NCBI GenBank assembly: GCA_945870455.1
Contig: CAMBSL010000007.1
Location: forward strand, 1-50,974
Direction: 5' to 3'
Source of the DNA: Pirellula staleyi DSM 6068
GTDB lineage: Bacteria; Planctomycetota; Planctomycetia; Pirellulales; Pirellulaceae
DNA length: 50,974 bases
Part shown: positions 1 to 8,630 of the stretch, piece by piece
Layout of the letters: the number at the start of each line of letters is the position of its first letter
How positions within the stretch are numbered: the stretch's first letter is position 1
Position numbers and translations under genes: made by a program
The notes under the pieces: generated by a model
What the model saw: only the letters and a program-made list of their open reading frames with translations
The model's database searches: none
What the model was told of the DNA's origin: nothing

Positions 1-245
1 TTGGCTTGATCGCTCCACACATTGCTAGATGGATTGTGGGGCCAAAACATGCTTTATTGGTTCCCATGAGCTGGTGCCTTGGCGCGATTCTTTTGATTTT
101 GGCGGACTCGGTTGCAAGAACGATCATCGCTCCGGCTGAATTACCTATCGGGATCGTGACCGCCTTGATGGGTAGTCCTTTTTTCCTTGGACTCTTGCTG
201 TTTCGCCCACAACGGGAATCCGGACGAATCGGAGTTGGAGCATGA
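1..245 (+). CDS. FecCD-family ABC transporter permease, C-terminal fragment
   Basis: This is the last ~80 residues of a membrane permease whose start lies left of the window; the frame is open to the left edge. The stretch GLIAPHIARWIVGPKH followed by a hydrophobic helix, then ADSVARTIIAPAELPIG and a final helix, is the characteristic C-terminus of the BtuC/FecD/HemU permease family, which moves iron-siderophore, haem or cobalamin across the inner membrane. The family uses about 20 helices per dimer, and the APxELPxGxxTA loop contacts the ATPase. Its TGA stop overlaps the ATG of the ATPase (ATGA, 242-245), so the two are translationally coupled. Substrate cannot be told from this fragment. 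Confidence 0.9.
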   Translation, partial: GLIAPHIARWIVGPKHALLVPMSWCLGAILLILADSVARTIIAPAELPIGIVTALMGSPFFLGLLLFRPQRESGRIGVGA

Positions 246-1042
246 CAAGGTTGCAAGCAAGGGACCTGAAGTTTGGCTTTGATTCTCGCTTGATTATCGA
301 TGGGATAGAAATCGAATTGGTTTCAGGTGAAGTGGTGGCGCTTGTAGGGGCCAACGGCGCGGGCAAAACGACGCTGTTGCAGTTGTTGTCCAGACACTTG
401 AAGCCGGGCTCCGGAACGGTTTCATTTGACGAAAACAATATCGTGGAGTGGTCGCGGCGCACGTTGTCGCAGAGGATTGCGTTGATGCCTCAATTTGAGA
501 ATCGCGATTCGTCCCTGCGAGTCATTGACGTTGTCTCACTTGGAAGAATGCCGCATTGCGGTTGGTGGTTGCCGATGTCGCTTGTCGATCACCAAAGGGT
601 TGACGAAGCTATCCAGGCCGCCGGCTTGGACGCACTTCGTGAGCGAAAGATCGATGCGTTGTCCGGTGGAGAATGGCGAAGAATGATTTTGGCCCGTTCT
701 CTGGCTCAAGATGCGTCGGTGTTGCTGCTGGATGAACCCATCGCAGGACTTGATTTGAAGTATCAGGTCGAGGTGCTCGATCATGTCCGCCGAATGACTA
801 AGCAAAAAGACCTAGTGACCGTCATTACCCTTCATGACTTGAACATGGCAGCCTCGTTTGCAGATCGAATAGCGGTTCTACATCAAGGTCGATTGATCGC
901 AGACGGACCGACAGTTGACGTTTTGCAACCCGAATTGATTGAGCTCGCATTTGGGATCGCCGTGGAAGTGATAAAACACCCAATCCACGGAACACCCCTC
1001 GTGATCCTGTGTGCAAATCCACGTTCCGCATTCGCTCGTTAA
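242..1042 (+). CDS. ABC transporter ATP-binding protein, FecE/BtuD/HmuV type
   Basis: 266-residue ATPase energising the FecCD-type permease just upstream. Visible motifs in order: Walker A GANGAGKT (residues 36-43), Q-loop Gln in LMPQFEN (~84), ABC signature LSGGE (140-144), Walker B VLLLDEP (160-166), and H-loop TLHDLN (His ~198). Length and motif spacing are those of the iron-chelate/B12/haem importer class. The start ATG overlaps the permease stop. A periplasmic binding protein would be expected upstream, outside the window. The next gene begins about 125 bases later and is functionally different, so this probably ends the transporter operon. Confidence 0.93.
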   Translation: MTRLQARDLKFGFDSRLIIDGIEIELVSGEVVALVGANGAGKTTLLQLLSRHLKPGSGTVSFDENNIVEWSRRTLSQRIALMPQFENRDSSLRVIDVVSLGRMPHCGWWLPMSLVDHQRVDEAIQAAGLDALRERKIDALSGGEWRRMILARSLAQDASVLLLDEPIAGLDLKYQVEVLDHVRRMTKQKDLVTVITLHDLNMAASFADRIAVLHQGRLIADGPTVDVLQPELIELAFGIAVEVIKHPIHGTPLVILCANPRSAFAR

Positions 1043-1167
1043 CGAGTGGTCGGTTTGAGCGATGATTTTCTTCGGTTGTCGTAACTTGTCGGTCGAGTGG
1101 AGGTTGTTTGATCCTTCGAACTAGTTTAGGCTAGTTGATTATCCATCGCAGGAATTGGGGCCATCGA

Positions 1168-3420
1168 ATGATATTCCGAAACATCCGAAACATTCGAATC
1201 AACTGTCTCGTCGCTATGTTCGCTGTGTGTTCGTTTTCTAGGCTGGTTGGTGTTTCGGAGGCTGACTTTGATTCGACCATAGCGGATATCTTCTCAAAAC
1301 GTTGTATTGAATGCCACAATTCGAGTGAACCGAATGGCGAATTGAATCTTACTCAGGCAGAACCGTTTTTCTTAGGTGGTGCGAGCGGGAAAGCATTTGT
1401 ACCAGGGAACTCAGATGGCAGTTTGTTCATCGCTAGGATCGAATCTGGCGAAATGCCTCCCCCAAAGAACGGCAAGTCCCAAAAACTGCACGAATCGGAA
1501 ATCCAGTCGCTACGTGAATGGGTGAACTCAGGCGCTATTTGGCCGCAAGGTCGTGTGCTCGACCTATTCGACAGGTCTTCCGAAGTTCGAGCGGGGCGCG
1601 ATTGGTGGTCCTTTCAGCCCATCCAAAACTCGCAGAATTCAGGAACATCGTCCGTCTCGCTTGCCAATCCCATCGACGCTTTCATTACCGAGAGGCTTGC
1701 CGCTAACGGTCTCTCTCCAGCTCCAGCGGCCGAAAAAAGCATCATCCTCCGCCGGCTCTATCACGATCTGATTGGATTGCCGCCTCTCGCGGAGGACATA
1801 GACACGTTCGTGGCGGATGATTCCCCGGATGCTTACGAAAGGCAAGTAGATGACTTGCTCGCTCGTCCTCAGTTTGGTGAGCGCTGGGCTCGGCACTGGC
1901 TCGATGTCGTCCGCTATGCAGACACCAACGGTTACGAACGGGATGCGGAAAAACAAAATGCATGGCGTTACCGCGATTGGGTCGTTAACGCCTTCAATAG
2001 CGATATGCCATACGATCGCTTTCTTACCGAACAACTAGCTGGAGACGAGTTGCCGAATCGAAATGAATCCAATGTCATCGCCACAGGCTTCCTGCGACTT
2101 GGGACATGGGATGACGAACCAAACGATGTGGCTGAATATCAATATGAGCGATTGGAAGACCTTGTTCATACCGCTTGCACTGCGTTTCTGGGATTGACGG
2201 TCAAGTGTGCACGTTGTCACGATCACAAGTTCGACCCGATCTATCAAGACGACTACTATCGGATCGGCGCAGCGTTTTGGCCCGGACCAGTCGCTCATCG
2301 CGATCGAGCCCTCAATGGCGGCCCCACCCAAGAAGAACTTGGCTTTGACGTCCTCGGATGGACCGATATCAACATCAACCCTTCGCCGCTTCGTGTTCTC
2401 AAAAAAGGGGATATCCATCAACCTTTGCACGAAGTTCCTGCAGGGCCGCTTAGTAGTGTAAAGCAACTGAATCGACCTTTTGTTCCAAAAGCAAACGATG
2501 CCAAAACAACTCAACGTCGATTGCAACTTGCACAATGGATGACGGATCCCTCGAACCCGTTTACCGCTCGCGTGATGGCAAATCGAGTTTGGCAGCATCA
2601 CTTTGGAGAGGGCTTGGTTCGGACACCGGACAATTTCGGGTTCAATGGGCAACGACCAAGTCATCCAGAATTATTGGATTGGCTTGCGACAGAACTGATG
2701 GCGGGCAACTGGCAATTGAAGCGAATTCATAAGCTAATCGTAATGAGCGACACGTATCAACAGTCGGTCTCGCACCCGCAACAGGCAGAATTTATGCAGG
2801 TGGATGCGGCAAATCATCTTCTATGGCACGCCAATCGTCGGCGACTGGATGCAGAATCGTTGCGTGACGCCATCCTGTTCACCAGCGGTCAACTGGATCT
2901 AAGACTAGGCGGACCGAGCTTTCGAGCGCCTATTAACGGCGAAGCCTTAGAAGGGCTCTCATTGAAAGGGGCTGCCTATCATGCTTCGGAGCTGAAAGAT
3001 AGGTTGCGAAGAAGCCTTTACATGTTTAACAAACGGGGCTTGGTGGTTCCGTTCATGACAACTTTCGATATTTGCGATAATACGATTCCAACTGGGCGTC
3101 GTGAATCTACCGTCGTTGCAACACAAGCGCTGGCTATGCTGAATAATGATTGGGTACATGAGCAAAGCCGAGCTTTCGCCAATCGCTTTCTTTCTGCGTG
3201 CGACGTTCATTCGGTTCGAATCGACATCGCTTGGCAAATGTCTTTGGGCCGAAAGCCAACGGATCATGAACGCACGTTTGCTGAAGGTCACCTACGACGA
3301 CAGCAAGAGAACTTGGAAGGGACTCACCGCGAAAAGAAGGTTGGCGATGTAGAGCAGTTCGCGTGGGCTTCACTTTGCCATGTGTTGTTGAACACCAATG
3401 AGTTCCTTTACCTGGATTAA
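1168..3420 (+). CDS. Planctomycete cytochrome c / DUF1549 / DUF1553 protein
   Basis: About 750 residues starting at ATG 1168; a TTG 33 bases upstream is possible, but the ATG gives a normal export signal (basic start, hydrophobic stretch to ~residue 28). Order: a cytochrome-c-like domain with CIECH (46-50); a DUF1549 domain from ~167 (PIDAFITERLAANGL), with a second CARCHDH motif near 347; a DUF1553 domain from ~450 (MTDPSNPFTARVMANRVW). The family is very common in planctomycetes and is usually paired with a DUF1501 protein, as here. Biochemical role is unknown; periplasmic haem-bearing proteins are suggested by the CxxCH motifs. It is shorter than many members (often ~1,000 residues), with a compact linker between the two DUFs. 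Stop at 3418-3420 lies just before the next gene. Confidence 0.93.
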   Translation: MIFRNIRNIRINCLVAMFAVCSFSRLVGVSEADFDSTIADIFSKRCIECHNSSEPNGELNLTQAEPFFLGGASGKAFVPGNSDGSLFIARIESGEMPPPKNGKSQKLHESEIQSLREWVNSGAIWPQGRVLDLFDRSSEVRAGRDWWSFQPIQNSQNSGTSSVSLANPIDAFITERLAANGLSPAPAAEKSIILRRLYHDLIGLPPLAEDIDTFVADDSPDAYERQVDDLLARPQFGERWARHWLDVVRYADTNGYERDAEKQNAWRYRDWVVNAFNSDMPYDRFLTEQLAGDELPNRNESNVIATGFLRLGTWDDEPNDVAEYQYERLEDLVHTACTAFLGLTVKCARCHDHKFDPIYQDDYYRIGAAFWPGPVAHRDRALNGGPTQEELGFDVLGWTDININPSPLRVLKKGDIHQPLHEVPAGPLSSVKQLNRPFVPKANDAKTTQRRLQLAQWMTDPSNPFTARVMANRVWQHHFGEGLVRTPDNFGFNGQRPSHPELLDWLATELMAGNWQLKRIHKLIVMSDTYQQSVSHPQQAEFMQVDAANHLLWHANRRRLDAESLRDAILFTSGQLDLRLGGPSFRAPINGEALEGLSLKGAAYHASELKDRLRRSLYMFNKRGLVVPFMTTFDICDNTIPTGRRESTVVATQALAMLNNDWVHEQSRAFANRFLSACDVHSVRIDIAWQMSLGRKPTDHERTFAEGHLRRQQENLEGTHREKKVGDVEQFAWASLCHVLLNTNEFLYLD

Positions 3421-3424
3421 TACG

Positions 3425-4885
3425 ATGCGTTTCCAAAAGGCAGAATTTCCGTGCGGAAATACTCGGCGAGAATGGATATGGGAGATGGGAGCGGGCTTCG
3501 CTGGTCTCGCATTGGGTAGTCTCTTGAACTCGGATGGGTTCTTTGGAAGTAAACTCCTCGCTGCCGATGGACACTCGACCCCACTTTCGCCAAAGCCTTC
3601 TCATTTTCCGACCAAAGTAAAGAGCGTAATCTTTTTACTGATGAATGGAGGACCAAGCCAAGTTGACACTTTTGATCCGAAGCCAGCCTTGGAAAAGTAT
3701 GCTGGACAGCCCTTGCCGCAAGACAAGCAGTTCATTAATTCGGGCGGGCGAGCCGTCGGATTGTTGACTCCATCGGTTCGGAAATTCGAGCCGGGCGGCC
3801 AAAGCGGGCTGCCCATTTCTGATTTCTTTCCGAACATTCGTAAGCATGCGGACAAATTGGCGGTCGTTCGTTCTTGTTTTACCGATACGCATGCACACGG
3901 TTCCGCGTTGGTGCAAATGAATACGGGGAAACCGATCATCGGACGACCATCCCTAGGGAGCTGGGCCGTATATGGTCTAGGGAGCGAAAATCAGAATATG
4001 CCCGGTTATGTTGTCATGCTGGACAAACGGGGTGGGCCCATCGGAGGCCAACCGAATTGGTCAAGCGGCTTTATGCCCGCCACGTACCAAGGAACTCTGT
4101 TTCGCCCGGTTGGGAACCCGATACTCGATCTAGCAGGCCCTAGCTATCTGGATACGAAATCGCAACGCGAACAACTTGATCTGTTGGCCCAATTGAACGA
4201 CGAACATCTTAGCACAAGGCCGGGTGCGTCGGAATTACTCGCAAGATCCGCAAGTTACGAACTGGCATACCGCATGCAATCCGAAGCTCCAGAGGCAGTC
4301 GATCTTGCTATGGAATCGGCAAGTACTTTGCAAGCCTATGGGGTCGACCGTGAACCGACGGCAGAGTTCGGCCGCAACTGTTTGATCGCGAGAAGGCTGG
4401 TTGAACGCGGCGTACGCTTTGTACAACTCTACTCAGGCGGTGGGCACTTGGAAGAAACTTGGGATGCGCATGAGAGCGTTGAAAAAAATCATGGTCGGCA
4501 TGCAAGTGAGACCGACCAACCCATTGCTGTATTGCTGGAGGACCTAGAACAACGCGGATTGTTAGAGAGCACCTTGGTTGTTTGGGGGGGAGAATTTGGC
4601 CGGATGCCCTTTAGCGAAGGGACCGGCAAGCCCGGACGAAATCACAATCCGTACGGGTTCTCAATGTGGCTTGCAGGCGCGGGTGTTCAAGGTGGTATCG
4701 CCTATGGTGCGACGGACGAATTTGGATTTGCGGCGGTCGAAAACCGAGTGCATGTGCACGATTTGCATGCGACTATCCTACATCTTATGGGGATAGATCA
4801 CACGCTGCTGACCTACTTCCACCAAGGTCGCAACGAAAGGTTGACGGATGTTTACGGCAACGTCATTCAAGGCATTTTGGCATAA
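3425..4885 (+). CDS. DUF1501 family protein, Tat-exported
   Basis: 486 residues from ATG 3425, four bases after the preceding stop; an in-frame ATG at 3398 inside the upstream gene is an alternative that would not change the mature protein. The N-terminus TRREWIWEMGAGFAG is a twin-arginine signal, so export in a folded state is expected. The alkaline-phosphatase/sulfatase-like fold is suggested by MNGGPSQVDTFDPKP (~73) and WGGEFGRMPFSEGTGKPGR (~386), with the HNPYG segment following. DUF1501 proteins nearly always follow DUF1549/DUF1553 cytochromes in planctomycetes. Catalytic activity has not been established for the family as far as I know. Confidence 0.92.
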   Translation: MRFQKAEFPCGNTRREWIWEMGAGFAGLALGSLLNSDGFFGSKLLAADGHSTPLSPKPSHFPTKVKSVIFLLMNGGPSQVDTFDPKPALEKYAGQPLPQDKQFINSGGRAVGLLTPSVRKFEPGGQSGLPISDFFPNIRKHADKLAVVRSCFTDTHAHGSALVQMNTGKPIIGRPSLGSWAVYGLGSENQNMPGYVVMLDKRGGPIGGQPNWSSGFMPATYQGTLFRPVGNPILDLAGPSYLDTKSQREQLDLLAQLNDEHLSTRPGASELLARSASYELAYRMQSEAPEAVDLAMESASTLQAYGVDREPTAEFGRNCLIARRLVERGVRFVQLYSGGGHLEETWDAHESVEKNHGRHASETDQPIAVLLEDLEQRGLLESTLVVWGGEFGRMPFSEGTGKPGRNHNPYGFSMWLAGAGVQGGIAYGATDEFGFAAVENRVHVHDLHATILHLMGIDHTLLTYFHQGRNERLTDVYGNVIQGILA

Positions 4886-4927
4886 GTTCCGCGATGTTAT
4901 CGTGCCCCGTCCACGGTAAATCCTTTT

Positions 4928-6337
4928 TTAGCTTACCGCAGTCAGCCGAACTGTGCGTTTTACGGGATCGGCGGAATCAATCCGGACACGAACCTTGGCA
5001 CCATTTTCGACTCCATGCATCTGAGTTGCTTTCGATCGAATCGCGGAATCGATGGTCTGTACGATCCCGGCTTCTGCGTCGACGACTTCCGCAACGAGTA
5101 TTTCGCCAATGCGATGCTGAAGCGAGACTGCTTCTAGGAGGTCGATAACGGCTCTGTCGACATTCGACGCTCGCCCCTCTCCGCGCCCCATGGCGACAGG
5201 CAATTCTCGCATCTTTTCGGTCAGTTCGGTTGGCACACTTTGCCCGTTCGCTAGAAGATAGGCTAGATCGAGAACATATCGATCGGCCAATCGGCGCATG
5301 GGTGCTGTGGCATGTACGTACGCGGCTGCGATCGCGGCGTGCCATGGTTTTTTCTCAGAATCATATGTCGCGTAACTCGCCCTACCACCAGCCCTTCGGG
5401 CTTCCAGCAAAAAGCGTTGGTGCGTCATGTTCTTAGCGTCCATTCGTCGTTGAAGATCCCGCAGGGTTTCGTTGACGGGCCAATCGATCCCAAGCGCATG
5501 CGCTGTCCGGCGGAGTTGAGACACCGCGCGATCCGTCGGCTCATCCATCACCCGAAATAAACCTGTCTGAGACTTTAAAAAGAGAGACGCAATCGCCGTG
5601 TTAGCCGCCAACGACAAGGTTGCGTTCACAGACTCTGCAATATTGCGTGCACGCAATTCAAGTCGGACACCTCCAGGCGCTAACGGGTCGCAAACAATTT
5701 CTTGTTGAGGAAACTCGACTCGTATCGCGCCCCGATAGACTTCGTCGGACCACATACGCTGAGCGAATTCCTCGATAAACGGAATGGATTTCAAGTCGAC
5801 CGTATCATAAGCTAACTTGGCCCTGCTCGCACATACAACACGTTCGATACTGCGAAGTGCCACCGAGCCCTTTGGACAAATTGCAACGCTAACCAATATG
5901 GCTGGCCGTGGACCATCGGGCAGCAAACTTGCTGCGTTTTGCGAGATTACCTTTGGATACAACGGAATTTTCTCGCTGAGACCGTAAATCGTAACGCCGC
6001 GATTCCAAGCTTCCGACTCGATGACTCCGCCTGCAGGAACATACGCACTTACATCTGCCAAGGCATACTTCAAAACGAGTTCGTCACCATCGCGTTCAAT
6101 CGCAAATGCTTGATCGAGATCGGTCGACGTGGCGGGATCAAGTGTCACCAATGGAATGCTCGTTGCATCTCGACGATCAACTTCCCAGAGTGGTCGGCCA
6201 TTTTTCCTGATTGCGAGTGACGACTCTTTTGCGGCCAACAGTACACCCGGTGCAAAACTGCTAGGCAATTGAAACTGCTTTGCAATCGATGCAAAGCCTT
6301 GAGCCAACGCCTTCTTCGCTTCTTCGGAAACGTTCAT
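4928..6337 (-). CDS. RNB-domain exoribonuclease (RNase II/R superfamily)
   Basis: 469 residues, predicted 3'-5' exoribonuclease. The RNB domain begins with RRDATSIPLVTLDPATSTDL; metal-binding Asp positions are D67, D73 and D75, while the fourth position is Gln (DLDQAF), a variant I associate with the actinobacterial-type single-domain RNB proteins. KYALADVSAYVPAGG and NAASLLPDGPRPA follow the family pattern. The C-terminal ~65 residues (VAEVVDAEAGIVQTIDS) look S1/OB-like; no cold-shock domains precede the RNB domain, so it is shorter than RNase R. Its ATG overlaps the TGA of the WD40 gene (6334-6337), making it the last gene of the 11641-to-4928 operon. It converges with the DUF1501 gene at 4885. 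Confidence 0.9.
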   Translation of the reverse strand: MNVSEEAKKALAQGFASIAKQFQLPSSFAPGVLLAAKESSLAIRKNGRPLWEVDRRDATSIPLVTLDPATSTDLDQAFAIERDGDELVLKYALADVSAYVPAGGVIESEAWNRGVTIYGLSEKIPLYPKVISQNAASLLPDGPRPAILVSVAICPKGSVALRSIERVVCASRAKLAYDTVDLKSIPFIEEFAQRMWSDEVYRGAIRVEFPQQEIVCDPLAPGGVRLELRARNIAESVNATLSLAANTAIASLFLKSQTGLFRVMDEPTDRAVSQLRRTAHALGIDWPVNETLRDLQRRMDAKNMTHQRFLLEARRAGGRASYATYDSEKKPWHAAIAAAYVHATAPMRRLADRYVLDLAYLLANGQSVPTELTEKMRELPVAMGRGEGRASNVDRAVIDLLEAVSLQHRIGEILVAEVVDAEAGIVQTIDSAIRSKATQMHGVENGAKVRVRIDSADPVKRTVRLTAVS

Positions 6338-7299
6338 TCTTTACTTTGAAACCCAGTTACGTGGAAACCTTGTTCGCCCGCTACCAACATGAGGCCTTTT
6401 TCGAAATCCAGTGCCAGATCGTGAATCCGACCGACGTTTGCGTCGACCGTTTCAACAACTTCCATTGTTCTAGAATCGATCGTGCCAACGAGTCCATCGT
6501 TGCAGCCAACGTAGAGTCGGTCGCCAGACGGGGACCAAGTTAATGTGCGTGGTACGGACGGCAGTTTGCCAAATCGCATCAACCGACCAATGGTGGGCTG
6601 CCAAAGACGTACCGTTCGATCTTCGCTGATCGTGGCCAGTGTCACCGGGATGTTGGAATCGGTCGTTGGCACTGTCGGGCCAATGGCAATGGAATTCACG
6701 GTTCCTACATGATTGTCGAGAGTTCGAATGTGCGTTCCGTCGGAACTATTCCACAACCGAAGGGTTTGATCGACGCCCACCGAAGCAACGGTCTTGTTGT
6801 CTTGAAAAAAAGCAATGCCAAGAACGGCACGCGAATGACCTTCGTAACGAGTGATTGTCTCACCGCTGGCGGCATCCACAACGCGACAAATTCCATCGCC
6901 TGAGGCTGTTACCCACCGCATCCCGTCGGGAGACCAGGCAACTCGATAAACGACGTCATTATGCAACACGACACTGCGAACCCGCTTATTATTCGCCCAG
7001 TCAATGACTTCGACTGCTCCCTCTTCGGCAGGCGAACCACCCGCAGCCAGAAGCATCCTACCATCCGGTGAAAACTTCAAGTCATGCACGTGAGTCAGCT
7101 CCGTATCGATCGTTCCAACGATAAGCATGCCAGGCCACGACCGCAGTTCTAGCCCTTTTTGTGATCCCAACAGTACATCATCGCGGTTGGGGGAAATAAC
7201 AATCGCGGTAATGGGTGAGCCCGCGATCGGTGAGCCCGCGATCAAACACTGCGTCGTGAGTGATACGGCAATAAGGAAGGAAGCCAATTGCTGCGTCAT
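6334..7299 (-). CDS. Secreted WD40-repeat beta-propeller protein
   Basis: 321 residues with an N-terminal hydrophobic signal (MTQQLASFLIAVSLTTQCLI). Roughly seven WD40-type repeats are visible, for example HVHDLKFSPDGRMLLAAGG, VYRVAWSPDGMRWVTASGDG, DQTLRLWNSSDG, SEDRTVRLWQPTIG and LTWSPSGDRLYVGCNDG, enough for one closed propeller. WD40 proteins are scaffolds, so this probably binds a partner from the same operon outside the cytoplasm. It overlaps both neighbours by four bases (DUF1501 upstream, RNB gene downstream). WD40 genes in DUF1549/DUF1501 operons are a recurrent planctomycete arrangement. Confidence 0.9.
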   Translation of the reverse strand: MTQQLASFLIAVSLTTQCLIAGSPIAGSPITAIVISPNRDDVLLGSQKGLELRSWPGMLIVGTIDTELTHVHDLKFSPDGRMLLAAGGSPAEEGAVEVIDWANNKRVRSVVLHNDVVYRVAWSPDGMRWVTASGDGICRVVDAASGETITRYEGHSRAVLGIAFFQDNKTVASVGVDQTLRLWNSSDGTHIRTLDNHVGTVNSIAIGPTVPTTDSNIPVTLATISEDRTVRLWQPTIGRLMRFGKLPSVPRTLTWSPSGDRLYVGCNDGLVGTIDSRTMEVVETVDANVGRIHDLALDFEKGLMLVAGEQGFHVTGFQSKE

Positions 7300-8618
7300 G
7301 AACGAACTATACCTCGGATCAGTTTGCCCCCTTGATTGACTCTGACCGGACGACCGTCGGCAGTGTGTAGTTCCAAATTGGGATCAACACCCAACAAAGT
7401 GTAGATAGTGCAAGCCAGATCATTGGGGGTAATCGGATTGTCATGAGGACTTTCGCCAACTCGATCGCTTGAACCGATCACCTGTCCACCTTGCACCCCG
7501 CCTCCCGCCAGGACCACACTGAATACGCGTGGCCAATGATCTCGACCACCCCGCGAATTGAGTTTAGGCGTGCGACCGAATTCTCCCATCACGATGACCA
7601 AAGTATCGTCTAACAGATTTCGCTCTGACAAATCTGTTACCAAGGCAGAAAAGGCTTGGTCGAAGGTAGGAATCAGGCCGACACCCACTTTTGCACCTGA
7701 GTACCCGTCGCGCAACTGCAATGCAAGATTCTCGTGAGTGTCCCAACCCGTGTTCATGACACTGACAAACGGAACGCCGCGTTCGATCAAACGACGCGCC
7801 AGTAAACAGCTTTGGCCAAACATGCGTGGTCCATAGCGTGCTCTTACCTCCGCAGGCTCCTCCGAAAGATGGAATGCGAGTTTTGCTTCGTGAGAGGTTA
7901 CTAACCGATACGCCTTTTCAAAGGCCGAGTCGCTTCGATCCTCGCGGGCCTCGAAACTCGATTGAGCCCGATCGAAATCCGCAAGATACGTGCGGCGGCG
8001 AAGAATCCTCGTCTCGTCAACGCAGGGGAAAAAATCCAAGTCTCGCACGCTAAAGTCCGGTTTGGATGGATCGCCTCTTGTAGCGAATGGTTCGTACTTT
8101 TCGCCCAGAAAACCTGCAACACTGGAACGATTCTCTGGGATCGTAATAAACGGTGGAAGGACCGACGGCATGCTTCGCCCATGAGCTACGACAGCCCCAT
8201 ATTGTGGATACTGTACAACGGGCGACGGCTTATAACCGGTCATGAGATAATGATTCGCTAATCCATGCTCACCGAGCGGCGAGGTCATCGATCGTAAAAT
8301 CGCGAGCTTGTCACAAACTTTCGCGGTGTTCGCGAGCAATTCGCATAATTGGATCCCGCCGACATTGGTAGAAATCGCCTTGAAAGGTCCCCTGACTTCC
8401 GCGGGTGCATCCGGCTTGAGATCGAACGTCTCCAAATGACTCGGTCCACCGTCCAACCACAGCAGAATGCATGACTTTGCTTTTGCCCTGAATGAATTCG
8501 GAGATGCGGCTTGCAACCGGAACAAATCGGTGAGCCCGAGCCCAAGGGGTGCGAGGCTACCCATTCGGAGCATGTCGCGACGTGTCAGGCTTTCGCATCG
8601 TCGATGTGGTCGATTCAT
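7296..8618 (-). CDS. DUF1501 family protein, Tat-exported
   Basis: 440 residues. The Tat signal is SLTRRDMLRMGSLAPLGLG (residues 10-28). Family motifs: LWLDGGPSHLETFDLKPD, GWDTHENL, and GEFGRTPKLNSRGGRDHWP near the C-terminus, with a downstream GGGVQGGQVIGSSD segment. It follows the cytochrome/DUF1549/DUF1553 gene by 12 bases and overlaps the WD40 start (7296-7299), so it is within one operon. Compared with the DUF1501 copy at 3425-4885 it keeps the fuller GRDHWP motif; the other copy has GRNHNP, so the two are clearly distinct paralogues. Confidence 0.94.
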   Translation of the reverse strand: MNRPHRRCESLTRRDMLRMGSLAPLGLGLTDLFRLQAASPNSFRAKAKSCILLWLDGGPSHLETFDLKPDAPAEVRGPFKAISTNVGGIQLCELLANTAKVCDKLAILRSMTSPLGEHGLANHYLMTGYKPSPVVQYPQYGAVVAHGRSMPSVLPPFITIPENRSSVAGFLGEKYEPFATRGDPSKPDFSVRDLDFFPCVDETRILRRRTYLADFDRAQSSFEAREDRSDSAFEKAYRLVTSHEAKLAFHLSEEPAEVRARYGPRMFGQSCLLARRLIERGVPFVSVMNTGWDTHENLALQLRDGYSGAKVGVGLIPTFDQAFSALVTDLSERNLLDDTLVIVMGEFGRTPKLNSRGGRDHWPRVFSVVLAGGGVQGGQVIGSSDRVGESPHDNPITPNDLACTIYTLLGVDPNLELHTADGRPVRVNQGGKLIRGIVRS

Positions 8619-8630
8619 GACTTGAGACTT

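Noticed and set aside
7296-8618. Active sulfatase
   Set aside because: DUF1501 is distantly sulfatase-like, but I see no CxPxR/SxPxR formylglycine motif in either copy.
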